A stretch of DNA of 51,235 nt from NCBI GenBank assembly GCA_002897675.1, contig BDSU01000014.1, positions 1-51,235 of the forward strand. The letters run 5' to 3'. The notes under the pieces were generated by a model. It was not told where the DNA came from. It did not search any database and worked only from the letters and a program-made list of their open reading frames with translations. Position numbers and translations under genes: made by a program. This DNA is from a bacterium BMS3Abin02. Its GTDB lineage: Bacteria > Actinomycetota > Acidimicrobiia > Spongiisociales > UBA4744. Shown here one piece after another: positions 19,413-28,131 of the stretch (positions are counted from its first letter, which is position 1; every line of letters begins with the position of its first letter).

Positions 19413-19590
19413 AGGGGAAGTGGCCGAGGTGAGGAACGAGCCGAGGACGATGGGGTCTCTTTCCTTCCCCTCGCAGGGGAAGTGGCCGAGGTGAGGAACG
19501 AGCCGAGGACGATGGGGTCTCTTTCCTTCCCCTCGCAGGGGAAGTGGCCGAGGCGAGGAACGAGCCGAGGACGATGGGGTAGAGAATCCT
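19413..19590. repeat. Intergenic repeat family A, three tandem 62-bp units
   Basis: Units begin at 19413, 19475 and 19537 and differ by only a few bases. Each holds AGGGGAAGTGGCCGAGG and ends in TTCCTTCCCCTCGC, so neighbouring units form a TTCCCCT/AGGGGAA hairpin. The rest of the 19373-19660 gap shows no gene. Confidence 0.88.
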
Positions 19591-19660
19591 CGCACCACCA
19601 TCGGGTTCGTCGCCTGCGCTCCTCACCCACTTCCCCCTCGAGAGCAAAGCCCCGATGTGG

Positions 19661-21442
19661 CTATTGCGTCCCAACCCCTTGTTTCCACACGTCGTTGAGG
19701 TGAGCGTAGGCACCCCCCACCTTCAACAGCTCTTCGTGGCTGCCCTCTTCGACGATCCGACCGCCATCTATCACGATGACCCGGTCGGCACGCTCCGCAG
19801 TGCGCAGCCGGTGCGCGATCACGATCGCCGTGCGGTCCTTCAACAGATGATCGAGTGCGGCCTCGACGATGCCCTCGGTCTCGGGGTCCAGGTTGGACGT
19901 CGCCTCGTCGAGCACGATCACCGCCGGGTCCGCGACGAGCGCCCGGGCGAGCGCCACCAGCTGGCGTTCTCCCGACGACAACCTGCTCCCCCGCTCGCGC
20001 ACGTCCGTATCGAGGCGTTCGGGCAGGCTCCTCACCCAGCTCGCGATCCCGACCGTCTCGCAGATCCGCCACAGTGTCTCGTCGTCGATGCCCGGCCGGG
20101 CGAACGCGAGATTGTCTCGCAACGATCCTGCGAACAGGAACCCCTCCTGTGGGACCATGGCGATGCTGCGCCGCAGTTCTTCATAGTCGAGGTCTCGAAG
20201 ATCCACACCGTCGAGGGTGATGCGGCCCTTCGTCGGGTCGTAGAAGCGGATGGCGAGCTTGGCAACCGTGGACTTGCCCGCGCCGGTCTCACCGACGATC
20301 GCCAGCCGCTCTCCACACCGCAGACGCAGGTTCACGTCATGGAGCACCGGCAGGTCCGGGTCGTACCCGAACGTGACGTTCTCGAACGCGACCTCGCCAC
20401 ACGCTCCATCGGGCAGGTGGACCGGCTCGGGCGCTTCGGCCAGGTCGGGTTCGGTGTCCAGGATCCCGAACAGCTTCGACAGCGCGGCGAGCGCCGCCTG
20501 CAACAGGTTGTAGACGTTGGAGAGCTGCACGATCGGGTCGAAGAAGTACCCCAGGTAGAGCAGGAACGCGACGAGGGAGCCGAAACTCAGCTCGCCGGTG
20601 AGTACCCGGCGAGCACCGACCAACAACACGAGGCCGGTCCCGACGGTGGCGATGAAATCGACGGACGGGAAGTAGGAGGCGATCGCCTTCGCCGCCTGCA
20701 GGTTGGCCTCGAAGTACTTTTGGTTCACGCGCCCGAACTCGATGGCCTGGCGGCGCTCCTGCGTGTACGCCTGCACCACCCGGACACCGGAGATCCCTTC
20801 CTGCAGCGTCCCCAGGACGCGACCGATCTGCTCCCTGATCGCCTCGTACGCCCTGTTCGCGTACTTGCGGAAGACCACCGACACGGCGACGAGGGCCGGC
20901 AGCAGGGCGAGCACCGTCCATGCCAACGTCGTGTCGATCAGGAACATCGCGATCGTCACGCCGACCACCATGAGCCCACTCGTGATCACCGAGATCGCCC
21001 CCTGGTCGACGAACGCGGTCAAGGCTTCGACATCGGACGTCATCCTCGAAACCAGCACACCAACCTTCGACCGGGTGAAGAAAGCGATGTCGAGGCTCAT
21101 CATGTGACGAAACAATCGCACCCGCAGGTCGCGCAGATATCGCTCGCCGACGGCGGCCACCTGGTAGACGGAGAAACGTTGCGTGAAGTACTGCGCCACC
21201 AAGACGCCGAGATACACACCGGTGGCAAGCAGAATGACCCGCACGTCGCCCGCCATGACGCCACCGTCGATCCCCGAACGCATGATCAGCGGGACCGCCA
21301 GCCTCGCGAGCGTGGCGAGGACCGTGAGCAGCAGTGCCCACACCGTTGCTCCGAGCAGTGGCCGGCCATATCGCGCCGCCCTGACGAGCAACCTGAACGG
21401 GCGATCGACCTCATGCTCCCCGCCGTAGCGTGAGTACATCAT
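19661..21442 (-). CDS. ABC exporter half-transporter, canonical Walker B subunit
   Basis: A 593-residue fused membrane-ATPase protein of the type IV (multidrug/lipid) exporter class. Six membrane segments occupy about 30-320. The nucleotide domain has Walker A GETGAGKS, a divergent signature LSSGERQ and Walker B VIVLDEAT with the catalytic Glu. The gene overlaps the upstream half-transporter by 4 bp, so the products should form a heterodimer. The partner has the opposite defects, giving one active and one degenerate ATP site. The substrate is unknown. Confidence 0.92.
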   Translation of the reverse strand: MMYSRYGGEHEVDRPFRLLVRAARYGRPLLGATVWALLLTVLATLARLAVPLIMRSGIDGGVMAGDVRVILLATGVYLGVLVAQYFTQRFSVYQVAAVGERYLRDLRVRLFRHMMSLDIAFFTRSKVGVLVSRMTSDVEALTAFVDQGAISVITSGLMVVGVTIAMFLIDTTLAWTVLALLPALVAVSVVFRKYANRAYEAIREQIGRVLGTLQEGISGVRVVQAYTQERRQAIEFGRVNQKYFEANLQAAKAIASYFPSVDFIATVGTGLVLLVGARRVLTGELSFGSLVAFLLYLGYFFDPIVQLSNVYNLLQAALAALSKLFGILDTEPDLAEAPEPVHLPDGACGEVAFENVTFGYDPDLPVLHDVNLRLRCGERLAIVGETGAGKSTVAKLAIRFYDPTKGRITLDGVDLRDLDYEELRRSIAMVPQEGFLFAGSLRDNLAFARPGIDDETLWRICETVGIASWVRSLPERLDTDVRERGSRLSSGERQLVALARALVADPAVIVLDEATSNLDPETEGIVEAALDHLLKDRTAIVIAHRLRTAERADRVIVIDGGRIVEEGSHEELLKVGGAYAHLNDVWKQGVGTQ

Positions 21443-23205
21443 GGCGCCGTGCCCTTCGGTATCACGCCGGTCTCGGCCAGCACTTCGCGATATCGGGGCG
21501 ACTCCGCGAGGAGCTGCTCGTGTGTCCCCGATGCGACGATCTCGCCGTCGTCGAGCAGCACCACCCGATCGGCCAGTGTCAAACTGGAGGTGCGGTGGGC
21601 GATGATGATCGTCGTCCGGCCTGCCATCACCTCCTCGAGCGCCTGCCTGATCTCCATCTCGGTGACGGCGTCGACCGATGAGGTGGCATCGTCGAGGATC
21701 AGGACTCGCGGGTCCCGCAGGATCGCCCGCGCCAGCGCGATCCGCTGGCGCTGTCCGCCGCTGAGGCTATAGCCGCGCTCTCCCACGACGGTGTCGTAGC
21801 CGTCGGGGAGCCGGCAGATGAACTCATTCGCCTGCGCGAGGCGAGCCGCCAACCTGACCTGCTCATCCGTCGCGTCGGGAGCGCCAAACGCGATGTTCTC
21901 GGCGATGCTCGCCGAGAACAGAAACGGCTCCTCGAATACGAGCGCCACCTGGCTGCGAAGGTCGTCGATCCGCAACGTGCTGATGTCGGTGCCGTCGAGC
22001 AAGATCGAGCCGCTGTCGGGATCGTAGAAGCGGGGCAGGAGGTAGGCGAAGGTCGTCTTTCCCGATCCGGTCGATCCGACGAGTGCGACCGATGTGCCGG
22101 CGGGGATCGTGAGGTCGACGTCGCGAAGCACGGCGGAGCCGTCCGGGTAGGCGAACGAGACATGCGAGAAGCGCAGCGCACCTTGCCCGTCCGGCAGAGG
22201 TGCCGGTCTTTCGGGAGTCTGGATGTCCGGCCCGGTCTTGAGTAGCTCAGTCACCCTCGACGCGGCGGCGGCCGACCGGGGAAGCTCGGCGAAGAACCAG
22301 CCGGTGATCCGTAGCGGGAACATCAGCACGGCCATGTACTGGGTGAATGCGACGAAGTCGCCCAGCGTCATCACCCCCGAGACGACGCGGGTCCCACCGA
22401 CCGCGAGGACCGCCGCCGTCCCCAGGGCCGGAATCATCTCGAACATCGGCACGTACACGGACCGCAGGCGCAGCATCTCCATCGTCCGTCCAAAGATCCG
22501 ATCGGCGCTGCGACTCAGACGGTCGACGACCTGCTCCTCCTGCCCATAGGACTTCACGACCCTCACCCCGGCCACGACCTCTTCGACGACCCTGGAGAGA
22601 TCGGCGAGTTTCTGCTGCACATCCCAGGACACCCCCAGAATCCGGCCGGCGTAGCGATTGGCGAGCAGGTACAGCGCCGGCACCGACAGGGACGCGATGA
22701 CTCCGAGCACGGGGTCGAGCGCGATGAGAGCGACAATGACGATCACCGTGAGGGCGACGTTCGCGATCGTGATCGGCATCATGGCGAAGATCAGGCGGAC
22801 CTGCGACAGATCCGACGACGCTCTCGCCATCAACTCGCCGGTCGAGACCCTGTCGTGAAAACTGAACGCGAGGCGCTGGACGTGTTCGAACAGGCGGTTC
22901 CTCAGGTCGGTCTCGGCCCGGTACGAGAGACTGAACGCAAAGAAGCGGCGGCCACCGATCCCGAGCGCCTTGAGAAACCCTGCGGCGACGATCAGCCAGA
23001 ACAGCGGCACGAGGAGATCGGACTGCTTGCCTTCGATGACACGGTCCACGACGAGTTTCGTCAGGTACGGCACAACCGCCACCATCGACATCCACAGCAG
23101 GGCACTGCCGATCGAGAGTGCCGACGCCTTGCGGTACTGCAACAGTGTCCGGCCGAGGAGGCTCAGCCCGGTCTTCACCGCCGGGTCGCGCAGCGTTGAG
23201 CTCAT
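21439..23205 (-). CDS. ABC exporter half-transporter, Asp-substituted Walker B subunit
   Basis: A 588-residue partner of the preceding exporter, with six membrane segments (about 25-320) and a C-terminal ATPase. Walker A is GSTGSGKT and the signature is a perfect LSGGQRQ. Walker B reads VLILDDAT, with Asp in place of the catalytic Glu. This matches the degenerate-site subunit of heterodimeric exporters such as BmrCD and TM287/288. The start codon overlaps the yihY-like stop (ATGA). It could move drugs, lipids or peptides; nothing here decides which. Confidence 0.92.
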   Translation of the reverse strand: MSSTLRDPAVKTGLSLLGRTLLQYRKASALSIGSALLWMSMVAVVPYLTKLVVDRVIEGKQSDLLVPLFWLIVAAGFLKALGIGGRRFFAFSLSYRAETDLRNRLFEHVQRLAFSFHDRVSTGELMARASSDLSQVRLIFAMMPITIANVALTVIVIVALIALDPVLGVIASLSVPALYLLANRYAGRILGVSWDVQQKLADLSRVVEEVVAGVRVVKSYGQEEQVVDRLSRSADRIFGRTMEMLRLRSVYVPMFEMIPALGTAAVLAVGGTRVVSGVMTLGDFVAFTQYMAVLMFPLRITGWFFAELPRSAAAASRVTELLKTGPDIQTPERPAPLPDGQGALRFSHVSFAYPDGSAVLRDVDLTIPAGTSVALVGSTGSGKTTFAYLLPRFYDPDSGSILLDGTDISTLRIDDLRSQVALVFEEPFLFSASIAENIAFGAPDATDEQVRLAARLAQANEFICRLPDGYDTVVGERGYSLSGGQRQRIALARAILRDPRVLILDDATSSVDAVTEMEIRQALEEVMAGRTTIIIAHRTSSLTLADRVVLLDDGEIVASGTHEQLLAESPRYREVLAETGVIPKGTAP

Positions 23206-24107
23206 CCGGCATGCTCCGCTTCTTCCGGGTCAAGATCCGGCTCATCCGCTTCGTCGGGGTCCGGATCCGGCACCGGGCGGCCGAACCGGCGGGCAAGCGC
23301 CGCGGCGATGGACGCGGATACGATGACGACGTAGGCGATCACGTAGAGCCACAGCAGCAACACGGCAAGGGTGAACACCGCGAACGTTGCTCCCGGCGCA
23401 CCGCCCCGCCAGTCGATGAACGCCTGGAACGCCAGCGAGAATCCGACGATGCCGCCCGCGGCGAGCGGGGAAGCCAGTGCGATCCCGGGAAGCCGGCGTG
23501 GGGGACCGTACCGGTAGAAGAGCCACAGGAACACGAGGATCCCGAGCGCCGCTATCGGGACGCGCAAAGCGCTCCAGACCGCGTGGATCCCACCGATCCC
23601 GGTCGTCTCCTCGAGGCGGTCGGCGATCACCCCACCGGCAGGGATGAGCACCATCGTGAGGGCGAAGACGACGGCTCCCCCGACGGTGAGTCCCATGGCG
23701 ATGAGGCGGACCTTCCACCATGGGCGGTCTTCGTCGAGCTCCTCGATTTGCAGCAGCACCCGGATCAGCGTGATCACGCCTCGCGAAGCGGACCAGCCGG
23801 CAATGAAGAGGCTGACCGCAATGAAGACTCCCCGGCTCTCGGGGAGCAATACGGCGACGCTGCTCAGCACCTGGGCGACCGTTTTCGCCATGTCGGCCGG
23901 CAGCAGGCCGGTGAGTGCATCTTCGGTGGCCTTGGCGTCCTTGCCGAGCAGCGACGCGACGATCAGAAGGACCGCCGCGACCGGAACGAGCGCGAAGAAG
24001 AGGTTGTAGGCGACCGCGGCGGCGAGTACCCCCGGTCCGGCGGCGTTGAACTGCTTCCAGAAGCGCACGACGGGCTGGCGTTCGACACGGTCGAGGATTG
24101 GCTTCAC
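23202..24107 (-). CDS. YihY/BrkB-family membrane protein
   Basis: A 301-residue integral membrane protein with about six hydrophobic segments and the family's early AAAVAYNLFFALVP and GPPRRLPGIALASPLAAG segments. The C-terminal tail (about 275-301) is very acidic, rich in Asp, Glu and Pro. Members have been proposed as transporters, but the function is unsettled. The GTG start lies 6 nt after a TAACCT box, which points to a leaderless transcript. It is the first gene of a three-gene unit with the ABC exporter. Confidence 0.85.
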   Translation of the reverse strand: MKPILDRVERQPVVRFWKQFNAAGPGVLAAAVAYNLFFALVPVAAVLLIVASLLGKDAKATEDALTGLLPADMAKTVAQVLSSVAVLLPESRGVFIAVSLFIAGWSASRGVITLIRVLLQIEELDEDRPWWKVRLIAMGLTVGGAVVFALTMVLIPAGGVIADRLEETTGIGGIHAVWSALRVPIAALGILVFLWLFYRYGPPRRLPGIALASPLAAGGIVGFSLAFQAFIDWRGGAPGATFAVFTLAVLLLWLYVIAYVVIVSASIAAALARRFGRPVPDPDPDEADEPDLDPEEAEHAG

Positions 24108-24113
24108 CCCGCC

Positions 24114-24119
24114 AGGTTA
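24114..24119 (-). promoter_or_regulatory. Leaderless -10 box of the yihY-ABC operon
   Basis: TAACCT on the minus strand, followed by 6 nt and the GTG start. Confidence 0.5.
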
Positions 24120-24197
24120 GGGCACCCGATTCCTGTCAAAGTCCCAGTCTCGTCAATGGAAGCCGCAACTGGTGCTGCCGGCATTGACGAGAAACCC

Positions 24198-24638
24198 TCA
24201 GGCCTGGACGCGCTCCCGCACCCGGAACGAGATCCGGTGTACCTCGGCACCGTCGATGGACACGACGAACGAATAGCCACCGGCTCGCGGGAAGACCAAC
24301 CCATTGATCGTGAGCGCACGAACGACCCCCACGTCGGCGCCGTCCGGAAGTCCTGGAGGGTGCCCTGCACGAAACGTCTGGGTGATCGACTTGCCACCGA
24401 ACGCGCTGCGCCCGTCCTCGTCCAGCAGATCCACGGACAGCCGGAACTCCCGATCGACCGAACTCCACGGCACCCTGATCCGCACTCCGATCCCAAGGCT
24501 CGGGTGTCGTGCGGGAAAGCGGGAAGCAAACAGCGTGTCCCAACCACCCCCCAGAACGTACAGCTTGCCGCCGACCGCCTGGACCGCGTCGGCGAGGATG
24601 GCCACTTCGATTTCGGGTTTCGGACCGTACAGCGTCAT
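24198..24638 (-). CDS. Small conserved protein, DUF6941-like
   Basis: A 146-residue soluble protein that I place tentatively in the DUF6941-type group because of its opening PKPEIEVAILADAVQ and KLYVLGGGWDTLF, a beta-rich layout and length. It has no catalytic motif, signal peptide or membrane segment that I can see. No function is known. The ATG sits 6 nt after TAGGCT, again the leaderless pattern. It is divergent from treS. Confidence 0.7.
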   Translation of the reverse strand: MTLYGPKPEIEVAILADAVQAVGGKLYVLGGGWDTLFASRFPARHPSLGIGVRIRVPWSSVDREFRLSVDLLDEDGRSAFGGKSITQTFRAGHPPGLPDGADVGVVRALTINGLVFPRAGGYSFVVSIDGAEVHRISFRVRERVQA

Positions 24639-24644
24639 GCCCCA

Positions 24645-24650
24645 AGCCTA
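24645..24650 (-). promoter_or_regulatory. Leaderless -10 box of the DUF6941-like gene
   Basis: TAGGCT on the minus strand, 6 nt before the ATG. The same hexamer precedes the divergent treS gene. Confidence 0.5.
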
Positions 24651-24655
24651 AGCTT

Positions 24656-24710
24656 CCCGTTCTCGTGACGCTCGGGTGGGATCATTCCCGCGAAACGTCA
24701 CGAGAATGGG
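24656..24710. repeat. 55-bp interspersed palindrome, family B, copy 2
   Basis: Arms CCCGTTCTCGTGACG and CGTCACGAGAATGGG (14 of 15 paired) with the inner palindromic GGGATCATTCCC. Equal in length to copy 1 at 17842. It separates the divergent DUF6941-like and treS promoters. Confidence 0.85.
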
Positions 24711-24753
24711 GGAATGTGGCGCGATTGCCGTGATCCCGCCCCGCAGTGTCACC

Positions 24754-24759
24754 TAGGCT
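24754..24759 (+). promoter_or_regulatory. Leaderless -10 box of treS
   Basis: TAGGCT followed by 7 nt and the ATG at 24767. No Shine-Dalgarno sequence is present. Confidence 0.5.
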
Positions 24760-24766
24760 CCACCCG

Positions 24767-26380
24767 ATGGACTGGTACAAGGACGCGATCGTCTATGAGA
24801 CGCACATCCGATCCTTTCGAGACGCGGACGGGAACGGGTTCGGCGACTTCACCGGGCTGACCTCCAAACTCGACTACCTCTGCGATCTCGGCATCACGGC
24901 CATCTGGCTGCTGCCCTTCTACCCGTCCCCGCTCAGAGACGACGGGTACGACGTCTCCGACTTCAGGTCGGTTCATCCCCGCTACGGGACCCTGGACGAC
25001 TTCCGCGGCTTCCTCGACCAGGCCCACCGAAGAGACCTGCGGGTCATCACCGAACTGATCGTCAACCACACCTCGGATCGGCATCCCTGGTTCCAGCGGG
25101 CCCGCCGCGCAGCGCCCGGGTCGGCCGAACGTGACTTCTACGTGTGGAGTGACACGCCGGATCGCTACCGCGACGCACGCATCATCTTCACCGACACCGA
25201 GACGTCGAACTGGACGTGGGACCCGGTGGCGGGCGCCTACTACTGGCACCGCTTCTTCTCCCATCAGCCCGACCTCAACTACGACAATCCGACGGTGCGA
25301 GCCGAGGTCCTCGCGATCATGGACTTCTGGCTCGACATGGGTGTCGACGGTCTGCGACTCGACGCCGTCCCCTACCTGTATGAACGCGAAGGCACCAACT
25401 GCGAGAACCTTCCCGAGACGCACACGGAGCTCAAAGTCATTCGCGCACACCTGGATACCGGCTACGAGGACCGCATACTCGTCGCCGAGGCGAACCAATG
25501 GCCCGAAGACGCGGCAGCGTATTTCGGCGACGGCGACGAGTCCCACATGAACTACCACTTCCCCCTGATGCCCCGCCTGTTCCTGGCCCTCGCTCGTGGT
25601 GACCGCACACCGATCGAATGGATCCTCGATCGCACACCCGCGATCCCGCCATCGGCGCAGTGGGGGATCTTCGTGCGCAACCACGACGAACTCACCCTCG
25701 AGATGGTCACCGACGAGGAACGCGCCGAGATGTACGGCTGCTACGCGAAGGATCCGAAGGCCAAGCTGAACGTCGGCATTCGCCGCCGCCTCGCCCCCCT
25801 GCTCGGAAACGACCCGCGCAAACTGCGCCTGATGCTCTCGCTGCTGTTCGGCCTGCCCGGCACCCCGTTTCTCTACTACGGCGACGAGATCGGCATGGGA
25901 GACGACCTCGACCTTCCCGACCGCGACGGCCTCCGCACACCGATGCAGTGGGACGACGGCCCCAACGCCGGGTTCTCCGACGCCGACCCTTCTGCGCTCT
26001 ACACGCCTGTCATCGACGATCCCGAATACGGCTACCGGACACTGAACGTCGCCGAGAGCCTCGACGACCACTCGTCGCTGCTCAACTGGACGAGGAAGGC
26101 CATCGCGGTGCGCCGGCGCCATCCCGCCTTCGGGAGGGGCGACGTCGAGTGGCTTCGGCCCGCCGATCCGGCACTGCTCGCGTATGTGCTCACCTACGAG
26201 GACGACGCCGTGCTGGCCGTGGCAAATCTCTCCGACCGCACGACGACGATGCCTCTTCCCCAGCCCGGTACCGACCTGATCACCGGCGAGCCGACAGGCG
26301 CCGGTGATCTCTCTCTTCCCCCGTACGGCACCCGGTGGCTGTCGGTCATTCGGCCTCCGGAGGACGACGAAGCCGCTTGA
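24767..26380 (+). CDS. Trehalose synthase / maltose alpha-D-glucosyltransferase (GH13)
   Basis: Interconverts maltose and trehalose, a compatible solute and carbon store. The 537-residue protein has the GH13 barrel from DAIVYETHIRSFRDADG onward, the catalytic nucleophile D199 in DGLRLDA, the acid/base E241 in VAEANQWPED and the transition-state Asp in RNHDEL. The sequence FLYYGDEIGMGD and the following domain match TreS rather than alpha-amylase. It lacks a fused maltokinase. The 3' end overlaps arfB on the other strand by 35 bp. Confidence 0.9.
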   Translation: MDWYKDAIVYETHIRSFRDADGNGFGDFTGLTSKLDYLCDLGITAIWLLPFYPSPLRDDGYDVSDFRSVHPRYGTLDDFRGFLDQAHRRDLRVITELIVNHTSDRHPWFQRARRAAPGSAERDFYVWSDTPDRYRDARIIFTDTETSNWTWDPVAGAYYWHRFFSHQPDLNYDNPTVRAEVLAIMDFWLDMGVDGLRLDAVPYLYEREGTNCENLPETHTELKVIRAHLDTGYEDRILVAEANQWPEDAAAYFGDGDESHMNYHFPLMPRLFLALARGDRTPIEWILDRTPAIPPSAQWGIFVRNHDELTLEMVTDEERAEMYGCYAKDPKAKLNVGIRRRLAPLLGNDPRKLRLMLSLLFGLPGTPFLYYGDEIGMGDDLDLPDRDGLRTPMQWDDGPNAGFSDADPSALYTPVIDDPEYGYRTLNVAESLDDHSSLLNWTRKAIAVRRRHPAFGRGDVEWLRPADPALLAYVLTYEDDAVLAVANLSDRTTTMPLPQPGTDLITGEPTGAGDLSLPPYGTRWLSVIRPPEDDEAA

Positions 26381-26774
26381 CCGCTCCCCGGGCCCGCTTG
26401 GCCTCGAGCCTGCGGCGCCGGGCCCCGCCGGACGGTTTGGTCGGTCGACGCGACTTGGGCTCGGTCATCGCGTCTCGAAGCAGGTCGGCGAGCCTGCGCC
26501 TGGCCATCTGCCGGTTCCGCCACTGTGAGCGCGACTCGTCCACCGCGACGGTAACGACGCCGGAGCGGGCTCGACGCCCGAGACGAGCCAGCATGCGCTG
26601 CTTCGTCTCCGCTCCGACAGCCTCCGATGCCCCCAGGTCGAAGCTGAGCTCGGCACGGGTACGTGACCGGTTGGCGTGCTGGCCGCCGGGACCGCCGGAC
26701 GTCTCGAAACGCCACACCAGCTCATCACCGGGAATCACGAAATCGGCATCGACGCGAAGCGGTTCCTCGCTCAT
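26346..26774 (-). CDS. Alternative ribosome-rescue factor ArfB (class I release-factor-like)
   Basis: A 142-residue peptidyl-tRNA hydrolase that frees stalled ribosomes. The catalytic loop reads GGPGGQHAN. The C terminus is strongly basic (RRPTKPSGGARRRR...KRARG), as needed for entry into the mRNA channel of stalled ribosomes. The ATG overlaps the menE stop (ATGA), so arfB is translated with menE. It is convergent with treS and overlaps its end. Confidence 0.88.
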   Translation of the reverse strand: MSEEPLRVDADFVIPGDELVWRFETSGGPGGQHANRSRTRAELSFDLGASEAVGAETKQRMLARLGRRARSGVVTVAVDESRSQWRNRQMARRRLADLLRDAMTEPKSRRPTKPSGGARRRRLEAKRARGAVKRLRRPPEAE

Positions 26775-28096
26775 CGCCCCTCCAGCGCCCGCCGGTCGAC
26801 CTTGCCCATCGCAGAACGCGCCACGCTGTCGACGAGGTGCCACACTTTCGGCACCTTGTACCCCGCGAGCCGCGCCCGCGCCCACACACGCAACGCATCC
26901 TCATCGATGCCGTCGACGACGACCGCCGCGTGCAGCGTGGCGCCCCACCGCGGATCATCGGCTCCCCACACCGCGGCGTCGGACACGGCCGGATGCGCCA
27001 GCAGGACCCGTTCGACCTCGACCGGGTACACGTTCTCTCCCCCGGTCACGACCATGTCGTCGACGCGCCCCAGCACCGTCAGGTTCCCCTCCTGGTCGAG
27101 GATGCCGAGATCGCCGGTGCGGTACGGGCCGGAACGTGCCTGTGCGCCCCGGTAGCCCGGCGAGATCATCGGACCGTCGACCGCGATCTCGCCCACCGCT
27201 CCCCGCTCGAGACTCACGCCGTTCTGGTCGATGATGCGCAGATCCACCGATGGCAGCGGCCGCACGGTGGCTTCGCCCGGCCGGCCCGTGGCGATCTGTG
27301 CCGCCGTCTCGGTGGCACCGTAGGTGGGCACGGCGGGGATACCGGCCGCTCGTGCTTCGTCGAGCAGTCCCGGTGGGAGCGGGCCCCCTCCCACGAGCAC
27401 CGTCGAAAGGCCCGGGAACGGCCCTCCGACGTGTTCGAGGATCCGGGTCAGCATGGTCGGTACGAGCGACGCGAACCGGACTTCGTGCAGCAGCGTCGCC
27501 ACGCGTCGTGATTCGAACTCTGGTTCCAGCACGACGGTCCCGCCGACGTGGGCCGATCGGATGAGGATCGAGAGCCCGCCGACGTGATGGAGCGGAAGCA
27601 CGCAAAGCCACCGGTCCCCTCGTCGAAGGTTCAAGAACGCAGCGGAGGCATCGGCTGCCGCGGTGAGGTTCCGTCGGGTCAGCACGACCCCCTTCGGATG
27701 CCCGGTCGTCCCCGACGTGGGGACCACCGCATAGGGATCGTCCGGCCCCGCGCCGGTCGCCTCGACCGGTGGTCCGTCGAGCTCCGCCGGGTCACCGACG
27801 AGAAGACCGACGTCGAGCCGGTCACACAGATCGTCGACCTCCCCCCGAGTGAGCCGCGCGTTGATCGGAACGAGAATGCCGCCGGCACGGGGAACGGCAA
27901 GCATCGTCACCACCGTCCCGACGTCCGACGAGGCCGCGACACCCACGAGTTGGCCGCGGCGGATCCGTGGGGCGAGCCCACCTGCGACACGACGCACCAT
28001 CTGCTCGACCCGGGAGTAGGAGAACGTCCGATCCGGTGTGACCAGGAACGGCACATCGGGGTTGCGCTCCGCGTGTTCTGTCGGCCAGTCTTCCAC
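26771..28096 (-). CDS. o-Succinylbenzoate-CoA ligase MenE
   Basis: Activates o-succinylbenzoate with CoA for menaquinone synthesis. The 441-residue protein is an ANL-superfamily enzyme with the P-loop TSGTTGHPKGV, PTYGATETA, YRTGDLG and the C-terminal AMGKVDRR catalytic Lys. The MenE assignment rests on size and on its divergent neighbours menB and menA. I place the start at GTG 28096, 7 nt after TACTGT, in leaderless fashion; GTG 28102 and a TTG at 28138 overlapping menB are alternatives. Confidence 0.87.
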   Translation of the reverse strand: MEDWPTEHAERNPDVPFLVTPDRTFSYSRVEQMVRRVAGGLAPRIRRGQLVGVAASSDVGTVVTMLAVPRAGGILVPINARLTRGEVDDLCDRLDVGLLVGDPAELDGPPVEATGAGPDDPYAVVPTSGTTGHPKGVVLTRRNLTAAADASAAFLNLRRGDRWLCVLPLHHVGGLSILIRSAHVGGTVVLEPEFESRRVATLLHEVRFASLVPTMLTRILEHVGGPFPGLSTVLVGGGPLPPGLLDEARAAGIPAVPTYGATETAAQIATGRPGEATVRPLPSVDLRIIDQNGVSLERGAVGEIAVDGPMISPGYRGAQARSGPYRTGDLGILDQEGNLTVLGRVDDMVVTGGENVYPVEVERVLLAHPAVSDAAVWGADDPRWGATLHAAVVVDGIDEDALRVWARARLAGYKVPKVWHLVDSVARSAMGKVDRRALEGR

Positions 28097-28103
28097 GCTC
28101 ACT

Positions 28104-28109
28104 ACAGTA
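28104..28109 (-). promoter_or_regulatory. Leaderless -10 box of menE
   Basis: TACTGT on the minus strand, 7 nt before GTG 28096, inside the short menE-menB divergent space. Confidence 0.4.
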
Positions 28110-28131
28110 CCGGGCAAGCAATGGAGGCTCG

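Noticed and set aside
19413-19590. CRISPR-like or IS-element remnant
   Set aside because: 62-bp units are nearly identical throughout, with no spacer, transposase or clear target duplication.
19655-21433. Long open frame opposite the ABC exporter subunit
   Set aside because: Composition is Arg/His/Gln-rich as expected for antisense of a GC-rich gene; the minus strand carries all ABC motifs.
24749-26122. Open frame opposite treS
   Set aside because: treS has intact catalytic residues; the antisense frame has no domain.
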